Assembly: GCA_032164245.1 (NCBI GenBank)
Contig: JAVMKO010000001.1
Span: forward strand, 245,095,644 to 245,159,643
DNA length: 64,000 nucleotides
Reading direction: 5' to 3'
Source: Sternotherus odoratus
Taxonomy: Eukaryota > Chordata > Testudines > Kinosternidae
How positions within the stretch are numbered: the first letter of the stretch is position 1; each line of letters begins with the position of its first letter. Below are positions 22,744-34,589 of this stretch, piece by piece. Below the pieces are notes generated by a model. It was given only the letters and a program-made list of their open reading frames with translations. It had not been told where the DNA came from and did not search any database. Position numbers and translations under genes: made by a program.

Positions 22744-24331
22744 GTTATTAGTTATTATTAGCTAGAGGGAGAAATACTGAATTAGAAGGTGCTTGCTCTC
22801 TTGATTCAATCCCGCACAAAATATCACTTAAGAAGCTGTATATGTCCCTAGTTAAATAGAGATATAACATGCACATATGCCAAGTTCTAGGTAAGTCCTA
22901 CACCACTGAAGTCAATGGGAGTGTTGCAGGACTGGACCCTGTATCTTCAGAAATCTGCTTTAGGAAGAAAGAGAACATATTTTTAAATTAGTCCAATGGA
23001 CTGTTCTGTAGGCTAAGAAAATGTTGGAAAGGGTTTCCACATAAAAATCAAATACTTCTGTAAAATTAGTAGCAAGAAAATAAAAGTTAAAGTGAGCCAA
23101 AGCAAAACCTCCTTTTTCTTTTCTTTGCTGAAGCCAAATAATACCAGCTTGTGAATAACTATTATTTCATGCAAGTTTTTGTCAAAATTTAAAAAAAGGA
23201 AAGTGGTATCATTATAGGCAAACCTGTAATAAATAATTGAATTTGGCTAGAGCATTCATTTCAATAACATTTGTTCTGTCTCCCCATGAAAGGCGTAATG
23301 ATTTCCAATGAGCTAATTGTTCTGAAACTTTCTTCAGAGGTGGACTATAATTCAAAGAGAATAAGTCTGCATGGTTCTTTGATATTTTAACCCCTATGTA
23401 ACTAACTTTTCTAGAAGTCCGCTTGAAATCAAAGCTAGCTCTAAGAGAACTTGAGGGAGAGCAAAAGGAACAGAGCTTCTGCTTTTTCAAACTTGGTTTT
23501 GAATCCATACATTTCTAACACATTGTGAAAATATTATTGAATTAGAAACAACTAATACATATTGTCATGTTATTGTGCAATCATACAGACAGTGCAACCA
23601 ATTCTTAAACTTATGACAGATTTACTCTCTCTACTAAATTGTGTTAAAGGTTCCATTCATATAATATATTGCTTAGTGCTAAAGTGCAACTCCTCTACCT
23701 AAAAAAAATAAAATAAAAAAAAAAGATTCCAGGATGTTAAACTAATTTTGGCTTTGGGAGATGCATTCCTAGGTTCAATATACTTCACTTAATTGTGGCC
23801 AAAGACCATTCTTTAAGTATGGACAAACAAAAATAACCACTCCACTCCTTCAGATGCTTTTTCTTCATCAAGAAACCAAAGAACTAAGGAGGACTTGTTT
23901 AACCCAGAAGGATGGATAGTATTAACATATTTGAGTAAATTATCAGCCATTGCATTTTTTTCTTAATAAGATTTATTTAGACCATACAATTATTTTTTAT
24001 GCCGGATACCAAGCATATAAGCAACTGTACATGAATTTAGGAGAACCCACAAAGTTCCTCATGTATAGTTTTCTTGAAAATAAGCAAGATTGTCTTATTC
24101 ATATATCAGACAATTTCCAATTAACTAATTAAAGATTTTAGGCAAGAAGAGGGCTTAAACTGAGGTAAATAATTTTATAGCATTATGTTGCTTATGGAGA
24201 TTGTTTTGATTATCCAGAATCAGAGAATGATAAAACAAGAGAGTGGCAGAATTTTTTAAATATTCATGTCACTTAAGGAAATTTGAAATATACAACTCTG
24301 ATAAAAAGAGGAATGAAGCGGTAGACATGAT
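22744..24331. other. Unassigned interval
   Basis: No gene recognised. A minus-strand frame at 23212-23508 (98 codons) has no domain. A-rich runs occur near 23700-23724. Confidence 0.35.
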
Positions 24332-24333
24332 TA

Positions 24334-24923
24334 AGGCTACAATTTAGTCATGGAGGTCATAGAAGTTACAGAATCCGTGACTTCCAGCAATCTCTGTAAC
24401 TTCAGCTTGCAGTGGTCAGAAGCTGCGGGGACAGGAAGCTTCCAGGTTCTCTGGACTCTGGTGACCCACTGAAGCTCTAAGATGCCATAGGTGGTGGGGC
24501 ACCTCGCAGCTCCTGGATGGCAGGGTACTCCTGAGCTCCCGGCTGCTGTGGGCAGTGGGTGCCCAGCTCCCAGTTGTCGAGGGTGGCGAAGAACCCCCAG
24601 GCTCCCTGGTGCTGCAGGCCCCCAAAGCTGCAGGTGGGAGGGGTATCCCGCAGCTCCTGGCACCTGAGCTCCTAGCCACCACAGGACCCTGGAGCTGCAA
24701 GAGGTGGGATATCCACATCCGCCAGCTGCTGTAGGTGGCTGCTAGCAGCCTCCCAGCTGCCCAGCTTTAGGCAGTGTGGGCCCTTGCAGATGCAAATCCC
24801 CATTTTGTCATGGATAGTTTTAGTAAAAGTCAGGGACAGGTCACAGCTCTGGTGAATTTTTCTTTTTTTCCCTTAACCTGTCCATAACTTTTATTAGAAA
24901 TATCCATGACAAAGTCTTAACCT
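24334..24923. mobile_element. TA-flanked non-autonomous DNA transposon with GC-rich core
   Basis: Left end AGGCTACAATTTAGTCATGG and right end, in reverse complement, AGGTTAAGACTTTGTCATGG, each flanked by TA (24332-24333 and 24924-24925). The inverted ends and TA sites suit a Tc1/mariner-like element. The core (about 24400-24760) is much more GC-rich than its surroundings and gives Pro/Ser/Ala-rich minus-strand frames of about 100 codons that have no domain and overlap in several frames. I treat these as non-coding. Confidence 0.75.
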
Positions 24924-24939
24924 TAGACGTGATTTATAT

Positions 24940-26038
24940 TTTTTTTTAGCAAAGCTTTTGACTTAGTCCCATTTGACATTCTCATAAGCAAACTAATGAG
25001 ATGTGCGCCAGATGAAATTATTATAAAATAGATGCACAACTGTTTGAAAAACCATACTCAAAAAGTAGTTACAAATGGTTTATTGTCAAACTGGGACAAT
25101 GTATTTAGTGGGGGGCTCTTCAAGGGTATATCCTGAGTCCATTACTATTCAATATTTTCATTAACAACTTGGATAGTGAAGTGGAGAGTATGCTTATATA
25201 ATTTGCAGATGATGCTAATGGCAGATAGGTCTGAAATCAGCAAGATGAAATTTAGTACAGACATACGCAAAGTACTACACTGAGGAAGGAAAAATCCAAT
25301 TCAGAACTACAAATTGGGGTGTAACTGACTAGCAGAAGTACTGCAGAAAAGGATCTGGGATTATAGTGGATCACAACTGAATATGTGCCAACACTGTGAT
25401 GCAGCTGTAGAAAAGACTAATATCATTCTGACACATATAAGCAGGAGTGTTGTATGCAAGACATAGGAAGTAATTGTCCCACTCTACTTGGCTCTAGTGA
25501 CACTTCAAATGTGTCCAAATTTAGGCACCACTCTTTAAGGAAGATATCAACAAATTGGAGAGAGTACAGAGGACAGTAAAAAATGATGAAAGATTTAGAA
25601 AATCTGACCTATAAGGAAAGATTTTAAACAATTTTTTTTTTTTTTGAGAAAAACAGACTGGGGAGGGAGGGGAATCAGATACTTGTTTTAAAATATGTTA
25701 AGGGTTGTTACAAAGTGGATGGTGCTCAGTTGTTCTCCATTTTCACTGAAGGTAGGACAAGAAGTAATCAGCTTAATTTACAGCACGAGAGACTTAGGTT
25801 AGATATGAAGAAAAAACGTTCTCACTATAAGTATAGTTAAGTATTAGAATAGCCTACCAAGGGAGGTCTTGGAGTCCCCACAATTGAAGGTTTACGGGAG
25901 GAGGTTAGACAAATGCCTGTCAGGGATGGTTGAGGTATACCTGGTCCTGTCTCAGCATGGGGAAATAGCCTAGTTTTCCTCTGCAGATCCCTTCCAGCCC
26001 TACATTTCTATGATTCTATGAAAATGGATTCTATGAAA
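24940..26038 (+). pseudogene. CR1 LINE, reverse transcriptase to 3' end
   Basis: Starts in the reverse transcriptase at an AFDLVPFDIL-type motif (bases around 24953-24985), continues through an LF.IF.NNLDSE-type palm stretch (25145-25180) and a FADDA-type active-site stretch (25200-25220). It ends with TTTCTATGATTCTATG and a second ATTCTATGA unit near 25990-26036, the characteristic CR1 terminal repeat. Stops and frameshifts are throughout. The 5' truncation point lies only about 15 bases from the end of the TA-flanked element on its left. Confidence 0.85.
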
Positions 26039-27594
26039 ACTGTTCTATTGACTTTATTCACTTGGGCTTGTTTCACATTCTGACAAACAAGGAGCTTTTC
26101 TCTTTACATGGCATCTTTCTTAAGTTCAGTTTACCCTCTTTCTTCAGCCCTCCACCCAGTTTGTTCACCATAGGAAGATCATTACATTTTCTTTTGGCTG
26201 TTTCTTAATTTTGTGAATAAGCAGTTATATGCAGTCCTTTTTGTGAATATTTTTTCCAATGTGTTTAAATATAAGATTTGGTTCTTTGCAATTCACAGCT
26301 TTTCAACATAGCTGTCCATTTAATTTCATATAGGTTTCTAGTGTGTCATCTCATGCCAACTAGTACTGAGTTTCTTTCACAATATTATTGGATCAGAGGG
26401 CTGTTGTGCTACATTTAGTGTTATATTTTCATCCTGTTTGCTAAAACAAGCCAGAAAGTTCATCATTACAGTATTAGACTGGTTAACTTAAGTTGGAAGA
26501 GATTTTTATCGCCACAAAAATTTTTGGGGGGGCAACTGCATAATAAAATAATCACTGGCCTTACCAAACAAATCTCTCCATGTATGCACTAAAACAAGAT
26601 GTCCTATTACTTTGTTTACATTAAAGTAATCAGTTAAATTTTATTGTAGATACTGACATCATGTATATTTCATCCTTATGGCCATACTTTGCAATCTTGA
26701 GTACTTAATATTAGAGCACATTGACGGGTACTAGGGCTGCTCAGCCCCACTGAAAAATCAGACCATTGATTGAGGTGTCCAAGTATGGAACTTAAGGTAT
26801 TCCCTTTGAAAATTTTGACCATGTTGCTTTTGGCAGAACTTAAAGAAAAACAACAACAAAACTCCCCATGTAAGTAACGTAATGTAAGTAATAAGTAATG
26901 TACGGTGTGGTATGTTAATGTTTTATTGTCATTTGGACTTAATAAAAATATTTTTTTAAAACAAATTCATAACTTAAGTGGGATGTTGCATGAGAATTCA
27001 TTTCTTACTGGATTTAAAGTATCACCCCATGTAAAATGTCACTGTAGTCATCTAATGTGGAGCTGACAGAGGGATAGATTATGGTAGCTGATTGAGCCTG
27101 TTTCATTAATATTTACAGTTTAGAAAGGTGTAAATTACCAGATAAAATGAAAGGCAGTGGAGACTTAGAGCCAATGTCCTTAAACGAAAACTTGCATGGG
27201 GGAGGAAAAGTGGGGTGAGGAGAGTCTGGCTATAAGAGGATTTCAGTGGGACTACTGTGGAGGCAGACACTGGTACAGAAGTCTTCTCTATAAAACACAT
27301 ATAAAAGCAAGTGAGTTTAATGGTAGCAGTGGGTGTATAGGCATAACTGAGGGCAGAATTTGACAATAATCTTATTAATTCTGTTATAAATGTTCATTTC
27401 TTCCAAATGTTTACAGTCATGCTGTTTCCACTTCAAACTGGAAAAGGAAAATTCTTATCTCAAGATTCTTTTTTATTCATCTACTTTGCCCGTTACTACA
27501 AACTCCTCTTTAGGAGCATCTCTTTTCTTTAGTCAAAAAATTCTTACTGAAGATTCTACTTTTCAGATAATTTCTTCTACCAGATGGCTCAGAC

Positions 27595-27625
<31 letters not shown>

Positions 27626-27908
27626 GCCTCCATCTGGGATGTTTTAAACCCTCCTTTTGTATGTTTGCACAATTCAGAAAGAACTTTAACGGTTAACAAA
27701 ATAGCTATCAATCATTATTAGAAGATCTTATTTCTTGTGGTTTGAAAAGAAATCTCTTCTATATTTGCCATGCTGAGCTAACATGCCTGGTCTTACATGT
27801 ATGCATGTCAATTGATTTCAGTGGAATTACACCAGGAAGCAATTAGAGTTATTGTGTCCAATATTCACATGGCTATTTTGGCTTAAACTATAGATGAGTT
27901 TGTCATTA
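26039..27908. other. Unassigned interval
   Basis: No gene recognised. A pyrimidine-rich TTTTC run lies at about 27597-27627. Frames at 27106-27366 and 27390-27647 have no domain. Confidence 0.35.
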
Positions 27909-27924
27909 CCCCCCCCCCCCCCCC
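27909..27924 (+). repeat. Poly(C) tract
   Basis: Sixteen consecutive C residues. Confidence 0.97.
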
Positions 27925-27999
27925 ACCTTGGGGTCCCCTGGATAAGCATCAGCAGTGTACATTGCTAACACTTTTATATGTAGTGGATTGGCGGTGGGA

Positions 28000-28650
28000 A
28001 AGAATTAAAGGTGTGAATATAGAATGGAAGGTTCCTTTGCAGGTTACAAGAGGCTGAGGGGGAAAGGAATGGGTTAATTTGAAAATTCAGCCTGGACCAG
28101 AGATAAGAAGCCCAAGGACTTACAGAGACACACACTCTGCAAGCCAAGCAGTGAAAAACTGTTTCTCAGCCCCAGCTGGCTGTGAAAAATGAGAACTGAG
28201 ACAAACGGAACTGAAAAAGTTGTAGGACTAACAAGATTACATATTTGTGAAGGTTGGCCTGGTGAGACTCAACAGTCTGCCTCATGGCCCTGAAGCCAGT
28301 GTGTTATGGAAAAGCTAGAGGAGCTGTGGAGAGCTAGTTCAGACTGGTGCAAAAAGTAAAAGTAACAGGAAACGGGGGAAGGGGAGAATCCCCTGGCCGA
28401 GACACCCCCAGGAACACCCATGGCTTAAAAACCCTTCCAAGAGCGGAAGCAAGTTGGTGATCTACAGCAGACCCCGGACAACCTGTGCACCCAGGCTTTT
28501 CCAGCCTCGGGTTGTGCGTGTGAGAGTATGAAAATGGGTTAGGGCTCAGGAACTAACACTTTCTTCCTTCTTCTGAGTGACGTGGGGCATATCCAGGCAC
28601 TCACCGCTGTTGTTTGGTTAATACAGCTTTAAAACATAGTCACTTGGTGT
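28000..28650 (+). repeat. Possible retroviral LTR remnant
   Basis: The block is richer in GC than its flanks and ends with CACCGCTGTTGTTTGGTTAA followed by TACAGCTTTAAA, which resembles the GTTAATAAAGCTTT signal near the 3' end of reptile LTRs with one base changed. No terminal TG/CA pair or target duplication was fixed. Confidence 0.35.
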
Positions 28651-29524
28651 TCTCCTTCATCTCTGCCCCTAAAGATCCTGCAGCCTTAACCTGATCACTG
28701 AGGTCAAAGTCAAATTGGTAACAAATCTGTCACAAGTGAACTGTTTCACACAAATAAAGTTTTTTTTAAAAAAAATTGAGCGTTTATTCAATCTGCAGCC
28801 AGGATTTACAGGCCCTATGATGTGCCATATACATTTTTGAGTGCCTAGCACATTTTGGATGCTATAAATAAATAATAACAATAAATATAACATGCACTTT
28901 TCAGATGTGAAGATCTCATGCAACATCCAAATAGTCTTATGTGTAGCATGAGGAAGGAGCCAGTGGTTATGGTACTTGTGCATAGAAAGAAAGGAGAGGG
29001 GAGAAAAATCCTAGAGGCCAAATTTAGGCAGCTAGGTAAGAGACTAAAGGCCAGGATCTTGATGATAGCATTCTCTGAAATGTTTCTAGATTTTTTGTGC
29101 AGGGGCTAGAAAGATAGTCAGAACTGCAGAGTCTCAATGGATAGATGAGATGATGGTGGAGGGAGAGGTTTTTTTGGTTTATTAGGAACTGGGAAACCTT
29201 TTGAGAAAGGATGAGCCTACATGAAGGAAGGGCTCCATCTAAACTAAAATGGAACCAGACTGCAGGCACGTAAAATTAAATGGGTTGAAGATTTTTTAAA
29301 CTACGGGTTGGGGAAAAACCAACAGATGCAGAGGAGCACATGGTTCAGGAGGAGACATCTATTTATTAAAGGAAGGATTTTGTTTCCTAGTAAAGAGGAT
29401 AGAAAATAAGTTGTTAAAGTAATGGTAGAAGCTAGTGAGGAACAGTCAAATAAAAAAGTCCCATTTAAACATAATTTATGAAGATAAGCAACTGAATATT
29501 AACAAAATGTACAAATGCTAGAAG

Positions 29525-29722
29525 TCAAAATACTAAGATGACTGAATTTGAGTGCCTCGAGAATATTAATGTATATGTTTCAGAAACTTGGTGGGATGAG
29601 GTTAATCAGTGGAACATGGTAATACCAAGATACAAAATATATATGACCGACAGAGTAAGTTGTGCTGGTGGGGGAGTGGCACTATGTGTGACAGAAAGCA
29701 TAGAATTGAAATCCCCCATTAT
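29525..29722 (+). pseudogene. CR1 endonuclease, N-terminal part
   Basis: The frame reads VYVSETWWDEVNQWNMVIP, then YKIYMTDR and GGGVALCVTESIELKS. The SETWW motif and the GGGVALYV-type strand are hallmarks of the CR1 AP-like endonuclease, which nicks target DNA for target-primed reverse transcription. The frame is broken at the junction with the inverted segment at 29723. Confidence 0.85.
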
Positions 29723-29858
29723 TATTGTATTTTCTGCCTTTGTAGCCTCTCCAATCTCCATCCTGGTCACATGAGTGGTAGTATATTCCTACTGCTCTAC
29801 TCTTATTGTTCATGTATGGAAGTTTCATTGATAGAGATTCTGTGGTACAGTTTGAGTC
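29723..29858 (-). pseudogene. CR1 endonuclease, middle part, inverted
   Basis: Read on the minus strand, the segment gives SLWYRIS-, GIYYH- and NNNG-like pieces corresponding to the CR1 endonuclease region that precedes the GDFN motif (bases CCACAGAATCTCTATCAATG, GCAGTAGGAATATACTACC, then AATAATAATGGGG). It belongs after the forward segment on its left but points the opposite way, so it is an internal inversion of the same element. Confidence 0.75.
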
Positions 29859-30908
29859 TGTGACCGGAGTCCCAGGGGACCATGCTGCGATTGCTCAATT
29901 AGGGCAAACTGCAAAGAATGGGGCAGACAATAACTGATGGTTATTCTAATACTTAGATTCACCAAGCCAGCAACAAAGCAACTTCTACAATATCTTACCG
30001 GTTACCCAGAAGCCAGAAATACAATTCCCTTAAAGCAATAAAGCCTTGGAATTCCACCCAGACAGCCAAGTTAAATATAACGAGGATTACTAAAATCTTG
30101 TTACTAAAACATTCTACCAACCTCAAAGGATTGGACACATTACCCACCATCTTAACGAATATTTGATATCTTACCCAAATATGCACATACTGCCAATTCT
30201 TATTAACTAAACTAAAATGTATTAAAAAATTAAAGAGGGATAGTAGTGGTTAAAAGATCATTATACGTGCAGATATAAATATAGTTCTTAGGTCAGTTTC
30301 ATAGTAGAGGTGGTGAACTTTAGAGTTGAAAAGAGTCCTTTCCAGAATCAGTTCATTACGTTATAGTTCAATGTCCAATATCAGGGCAATCCAGAATGGA
30401 ACTGGAGACCTCGGACTTGCGATTCAAACTTCCCCTGATGAAGCTTAAGCAGATATGAGATGAAAGTATCGGGGCCCAAGAGTTCTTTTCGTAGTTGTTT
30501 AGTAGTTTCTTGACCATGTGCAGTCCTTGGGTGAATAATAGGCAATTATCCTTGCTTTGAAGTAGAATGCCTTTGTCCCAAGCATCACCGGTAATTAGCT
30601 ACATGCATTAACATAAAGCAACTCCCCATCTTCAGCTATTTACAGGTAGTTTCCAGCAAACTTAGAAGAGAAATAAGAATGGTGATATTACTACATTCAC
30701 AATTCATCTAAATTTTAACATCTCCTTTTGATCTCTAATTAACAGAATATAGTGATAAACAGGAACCGTTTGGCTATATTGTCAACCTCTAACAATATAT
30801 TTGTAAACCCACAAAACACACAATCATTATCTTCTAATATGTCTCTAAAGGTTGAATCTGGGTCAGTTAGTCTACTAGTTGTGTAGCCCTTTCTGGCCCT
30901 GTGTCACA
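29859..30908. repeat. Solo LTR candidate inside the CR1
   Basis: A 1,050-bp block with TGTGACCGGAG at one end and CCCTGTGTCACA at the other, giving TG...CA ends and a TGTGAC/GTCACA inverted terminus. Flanks are GAGTC (29854-29858) and GAGTG (30909-30913), consistent with a 5-bp target duplication with one change. No gag, pol or env fragment is present, so it would be a solo LTR. Size and ends match the candidate at 21698-22743. Confidence 0.65.
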
Positions 30909-30930
30909 GAGTGATTTACCATATTTACTT

Positions 30931-32080
30931 TATTTGAATCTATTCTGATAACTCTCTTTCCAGTCCACTGGTATCTCTGGATGATGTTAAACAGGAGCTA
31001 CTAAAGTTTGACATTTTTAACATAGAATAGCCAAATAACCTGCATCCAAGAGGTTTAAAAGAAGTGGCTGAGGCTCTAACTTGACCATTAATGTTGATTT
31101 TCAATAAATCTGGGAGTACGGGGAAAGTTCCAGAAGACTGGAACAATGCTGTTGTTCTGACAAGGTTAAAAAAGGATAAACAGGATGACCTGGGCCTGCC
31201 AGCATACATCAATATGGGCAAGATAATGGAGTGGCTTATACAGGCCTTAATTAATGAAGAATTAAAGGAGGGTAATGTAATTAATGCAAATAAAGATGGG
31301 TTTATAAAAATGTATCCTGTCTAATGAAGTTGATATCTTTTTGTTATGAGATTTCAAGTTTTTTTGGTTAATGTAATAGCCTCGAACATCTGTAAGGTGT
31401 TTGACTTGGAGCTGAACCACAGCAGAATTACAATGATATAAAATGAATACAGCACATGTTAAATGGATTAAAATCTGGCTAACTAATAGGTCTTACTATG
31501 TAATTGTAAATGGGGAATTATCATTGAGCAGGTGCGTTCTAATGGGGTTCCACGAGGACTGGTTCTTTAACGTTTTAATCAATGGCCTAGAATAAAATAT
31601 AAAATCATCAATGATAAATTTTGCAGATAACACAAAAATCGGGGAAGTGGTAAATAATGAAGAGGACTGGTCACTGGTTCAGGGTGATCTGGATTGCTTG
31701 CTAAACTGGGTGCAAGCAAGCAGTATACATTTTAATGTGACTAAATGTAAATATGTAAATCTGAGAACAAAGAATGTAGGCCATAATAACAGGATGGAGG
31801 ACTTTATTCTGGGAAGCAGTGCCCCTGAAAAAGATTTGGGGACTGTGGTAGATAATCAGTTGAACATGAGCTCCCATGACCTGAGGCCATGTCATCCTGG
31901 CATGCATGCACACGAGTCTCCAGTAGGAGCGATGAGGCTATTTTACCTCTGTTTGACACTGATGCATTTGCTACTGGAATACTGTGTCCAGTTCAGGTGT
32001 CCACAATTGAAGAAGGAATTTGAAAATTGGAGAGGGTTCATGAAAGCTAATGATCAAAGGATTAGAAAATGTGCCTTGTA
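30931..32080 (+). pseudogene. CR1 reverse transcriptase (broken)
   Basis: Begins with SPLVSLDDVKQELLKF-type sequence (start of the RT region), then GSTGKVPEDWNNAVVLTRLK, a motif found just upstream of the RT fingers in CR1. A palm stretch near 31535-31600 is a GVP-type motif with a deletion. The window then reads FADNTKIG where the active FADDTK motif is expected, so the second catalytic Asp is Asn. It continues with NWVQASSIHFNVTKC and KDLGTVVDNQLN. Stops and frameshifts split it. This enzyme would copy LINE RNA at the nicked target. Confidence 0.85.
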
Positions 32081-32111
32081 ATGATAGACTCAAGGAGCTC
32101 AATCTATTTAG

Positions 32112-32307
32112 GTTCAAGAATAGCAGCCATGTCAGTCTGTATCCCTAAAGAAAGCCAGGAATACTTGTAGCACCTTAGATACTAACTAGTTTATTTCAGC
32201 ATAAGCTTTCGTGGACTATAGCCGATGAAGTGAGCTATAGCCCACGAAAGCTTATGCTGAAATAAACTAGTTAGTCTCTAAGGTGCTACAAGTATTCCTG
32301 GCTTTCT
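32112..32307. repeat. PLE-derived palindrome with 13-bp target duplication
   Basis: Two 72-base arms, 32149-32220 and 32236-32307, are reverse complements with only two mismatches, around a 15-base spacer. Left of the arm is a 37-base piece (32112-32148) carrying GCAGCCATGTCAGTCTGTAT, which is the inverted PLE 3' end. The whole insert is bracketed by the identical TCAATCTATTTAG (32099-32111 and 32308-32320), which is single-copy sequence in other CR1s, so this is one insertion into the CR1. It would form a near-perfect hairpin when single-stranded. Confidence 0.93.
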
Positions 32308-32680
32308 TCAATCTATTTAGCATCACAAAAAGAAGGTTAACAGGTGACTTTATTACAATACATAAGTATCTACATAGGGAACAAAAATTTAATAATGGAC
32401 TCTTCAGCCTAGCAGAGAAACATGATCCAATGGTTGAAGTTGAACTTAGACAAATTTAGACTGGAGATAATGCAGGCATTTTTAATAGTGAGAGTAGTTA
32501 ACCATTGGAACAATTTAGCATGGGTGGTGGTGGATTCTCTATCACAGAGAATTTTTAAATGAAGATTGATGTTTTTCTGAAACATATACTCTAGGAATTA
32601 TTTTGGGGAAGTTCTATGGTATGTGTTATATATATACTAGAATCATCACAGTGTTCCCTCTGACCTTGGAATCTATGAAT

Positions 32681-34260
32681 GTACCCAAGTGATTTAGGAG
32701 CATACATCCTATTGCCTTTCAGTGGGACTTATACTCCAAAGTCCCTTTGTCCCTTTTGAAACTTCCAACCATTTAAAAAATAGGATCTGAGGTATGGATA
32801 TATTGATTTAGTTGGCTCTTCTGAAGTGTTAACAGCCTATTTTTCAGTTTGCCTCTATCCTAATTGAAATGCAGGTCACTGTGGGCACAGTGGAAAAGAA
32901 ATCTGTTACGTATTGGGAAAAAGACACACGTACAAACACATTGCATGTGCTCATCTTTTGATCTCCTCTTCAAAACCCTGTTAGACTCATGTGAATGTGT
33001 TTATAACTGAATCACCCTGAAATGTTATGTCGCTGATGCAGATTGACCTCCATACACAGCATGTCTTCTATACCAAGATCCATTTTTTCCACTTGTTTAC
33101 TGCTCCTTTGAGATGATTTTTACTGTGGTTCCTAACTCTGGGGATTTCTGTTGAGAGCCTGTTTGTAGAATGCATACCACATTTTATCTTTCAAGACTTT
33201 CCGGTTCCGATTACCAATATTACTTTTAAAGATGATTTACTGAAGGCTACAGCTGTGCTAACTGTTTTGACAAAAAATGCCAAGAAGCCTCTGAATAGGG
33301 GTTACCCAACTGCCGAATTGTGAGTCAGTGCCTCTTTGGTTTGCAATGCTTAATGTAAAATACATATCGGCTAAAGAGAAATGTTATTTGCTGCAATAAA
33401 ACAGAGAGAAAATACATTTCCTGACAGAAAAGTAATTCATGAATCACCGCTGTACATTTTGTTACAAGATGTTCACTTGGATATACCTTAGCTCCACTAC
33501 GCCCAAGTAAAAGTACAAAAATCACCTTTCCCACAACATTTTAATTTCAGATCCCTCCTGCAATGCTCATGAGTGCTGTCTTATCATTCAGGAATAACAT
33601 CTCTTCTAAATGCAGAATCTTAGATGTCAAAGGCTTGGCCTGCTTTCAAGCTCCTTTAATATTTTAAAGGAATGATTAAATCATATAATTTAAAAACTAC
33701 TTTGTTAAAAAAAATTAGTTTAAAAAACACCTATTGTAATGGCACAGACACAGACACTGCACTCCTGTGATGTGACAAAGTAGCAAAAATAAGGGATTGG
33801 TGTTACATCTTTCCTTGGATTGTTCTGTGCCCAATAGCAGGTCACTTAATGTTTCCATTACAGACCCCTATTTTTAGAAGTTAATAGCTCGGCTATCACA
33901 ATTTGCTTCAGGCTGTAGCTAGCATACAAAGTCTCAGTCGGGGAGCACATTTAGAGGAATAGAAGATTACCCATTTCAGATCCTTTTTTGGCTGTCATAA
34001 AGTCTACAAATATTCTCTATTTCAAAAATTACATTTGGCACCTGATTGATCTATATAATATGATCTGGTCTCTTGTTACTGCACTTGACCAATAAAAAGC
34101 CCTTTAAAAGAGCACGGATATTTTTTATTCATGTAAAATAATTTTATTTATGGTCATGTGTGTGCATGTGCATATGAATAACTGTACATATATGTTCCAT
34201 AATTTATGCCAGGCTCTATATAGCAATGATTAGGATGAGATCTTCACTGGTCAAAATATA
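32681..34260. other. Unassigned, repeat-poor interval
   Basis: No gene recognised. 33180-33720 is free of identifiable repeats and looks like ordinary old unique DNA; it is one of the places where a conserved non-coding element could lie. A minus-strand frame at 33325-33534 has no domain. Confidence 0.35.
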
Positions 34261-34263
34261 CCA

Positions 34264-34580
34264 CAGTATTGCCAAGCCCAAAAGTTCAAAATCATGAGTC
34301 AAACTCACCAACAATCATGTGATTGGCTTAAAATCATGAGGTTATGAAAAAATAAGCGATTGAGTGTTCTGTTATTTGCCTTCAGCTTGTTGAGCCCTTA
34401 GGGGGCACTCGGTCATAGTTTGAAGCTTTCTTTACAGCCACAAGGGCTAAATGTTTCTTTTTTCTTTAAGAATGAAGGCTGAAATCATCACATATCCACT
34501 GGACTCCAGGAGATGAGGCTTTAAGGAAAACAATGAGTATTGTGAGCCCCATGACAAAATCATGAGCACTGGCAACACTG
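34264..34580. mobile_element. hAT-like MITE
   Basis: Left end CAGTATTGCCAAGCCCAAAA and right end, in reverse complement, CAGTGTTGCCAGTGCTCATG; both then carry an AATCATGAG-type motif. The 317-bp element contains TTATTTGCCTTCAGCTTGTT and further ATCATGAG copies. The flanking 8 bases do not match, so the target duplication is lost. Confidence 0.65.
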
Positions 34581-34589
34581 ACATATCTG

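Larger units (their letters stand above)
28975..32680 (+). mobile_element. Long broken CR1 LINE with nested insertions
   Basis: The longest CR1 in the window. 28975-29520 resembles the CR1 5' region, including AGAAAAATCCTAGAGGCCAA and GAGCCTACATGAAGGAAGGG. 29525-29722 encodes the start of the endonuclease. 29723-29858 is endonuclease sequence in inverted orientation. 29859-30908 is an LTR candidate. Reverse transcriptase follows from about 30931 to 32080, and the 3' end is the CTTGGAATCTATGAAT motif near 32665-32680. A PLE-derived palindrome splits it at 32112-32307 on a 13-bp duplication. Multiple frameshifts make it inactive. Confidence 0.85.

Noticed and set aside
24337..24718. Overlapping Pro/Ser/Ala-rich frames of about 100 codons
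   Set aside because: Two frames are open at once in the GC-rich core of a TA-flanked non-autonomous element; low stop-codon density follows from base composition.
34256..34588. 8-bp target duplication around the hAT-like MITE at 34264-34580
   Set aside because: The flanks ATATACCA and ACATATCT do not match, so no duplication is claimed.
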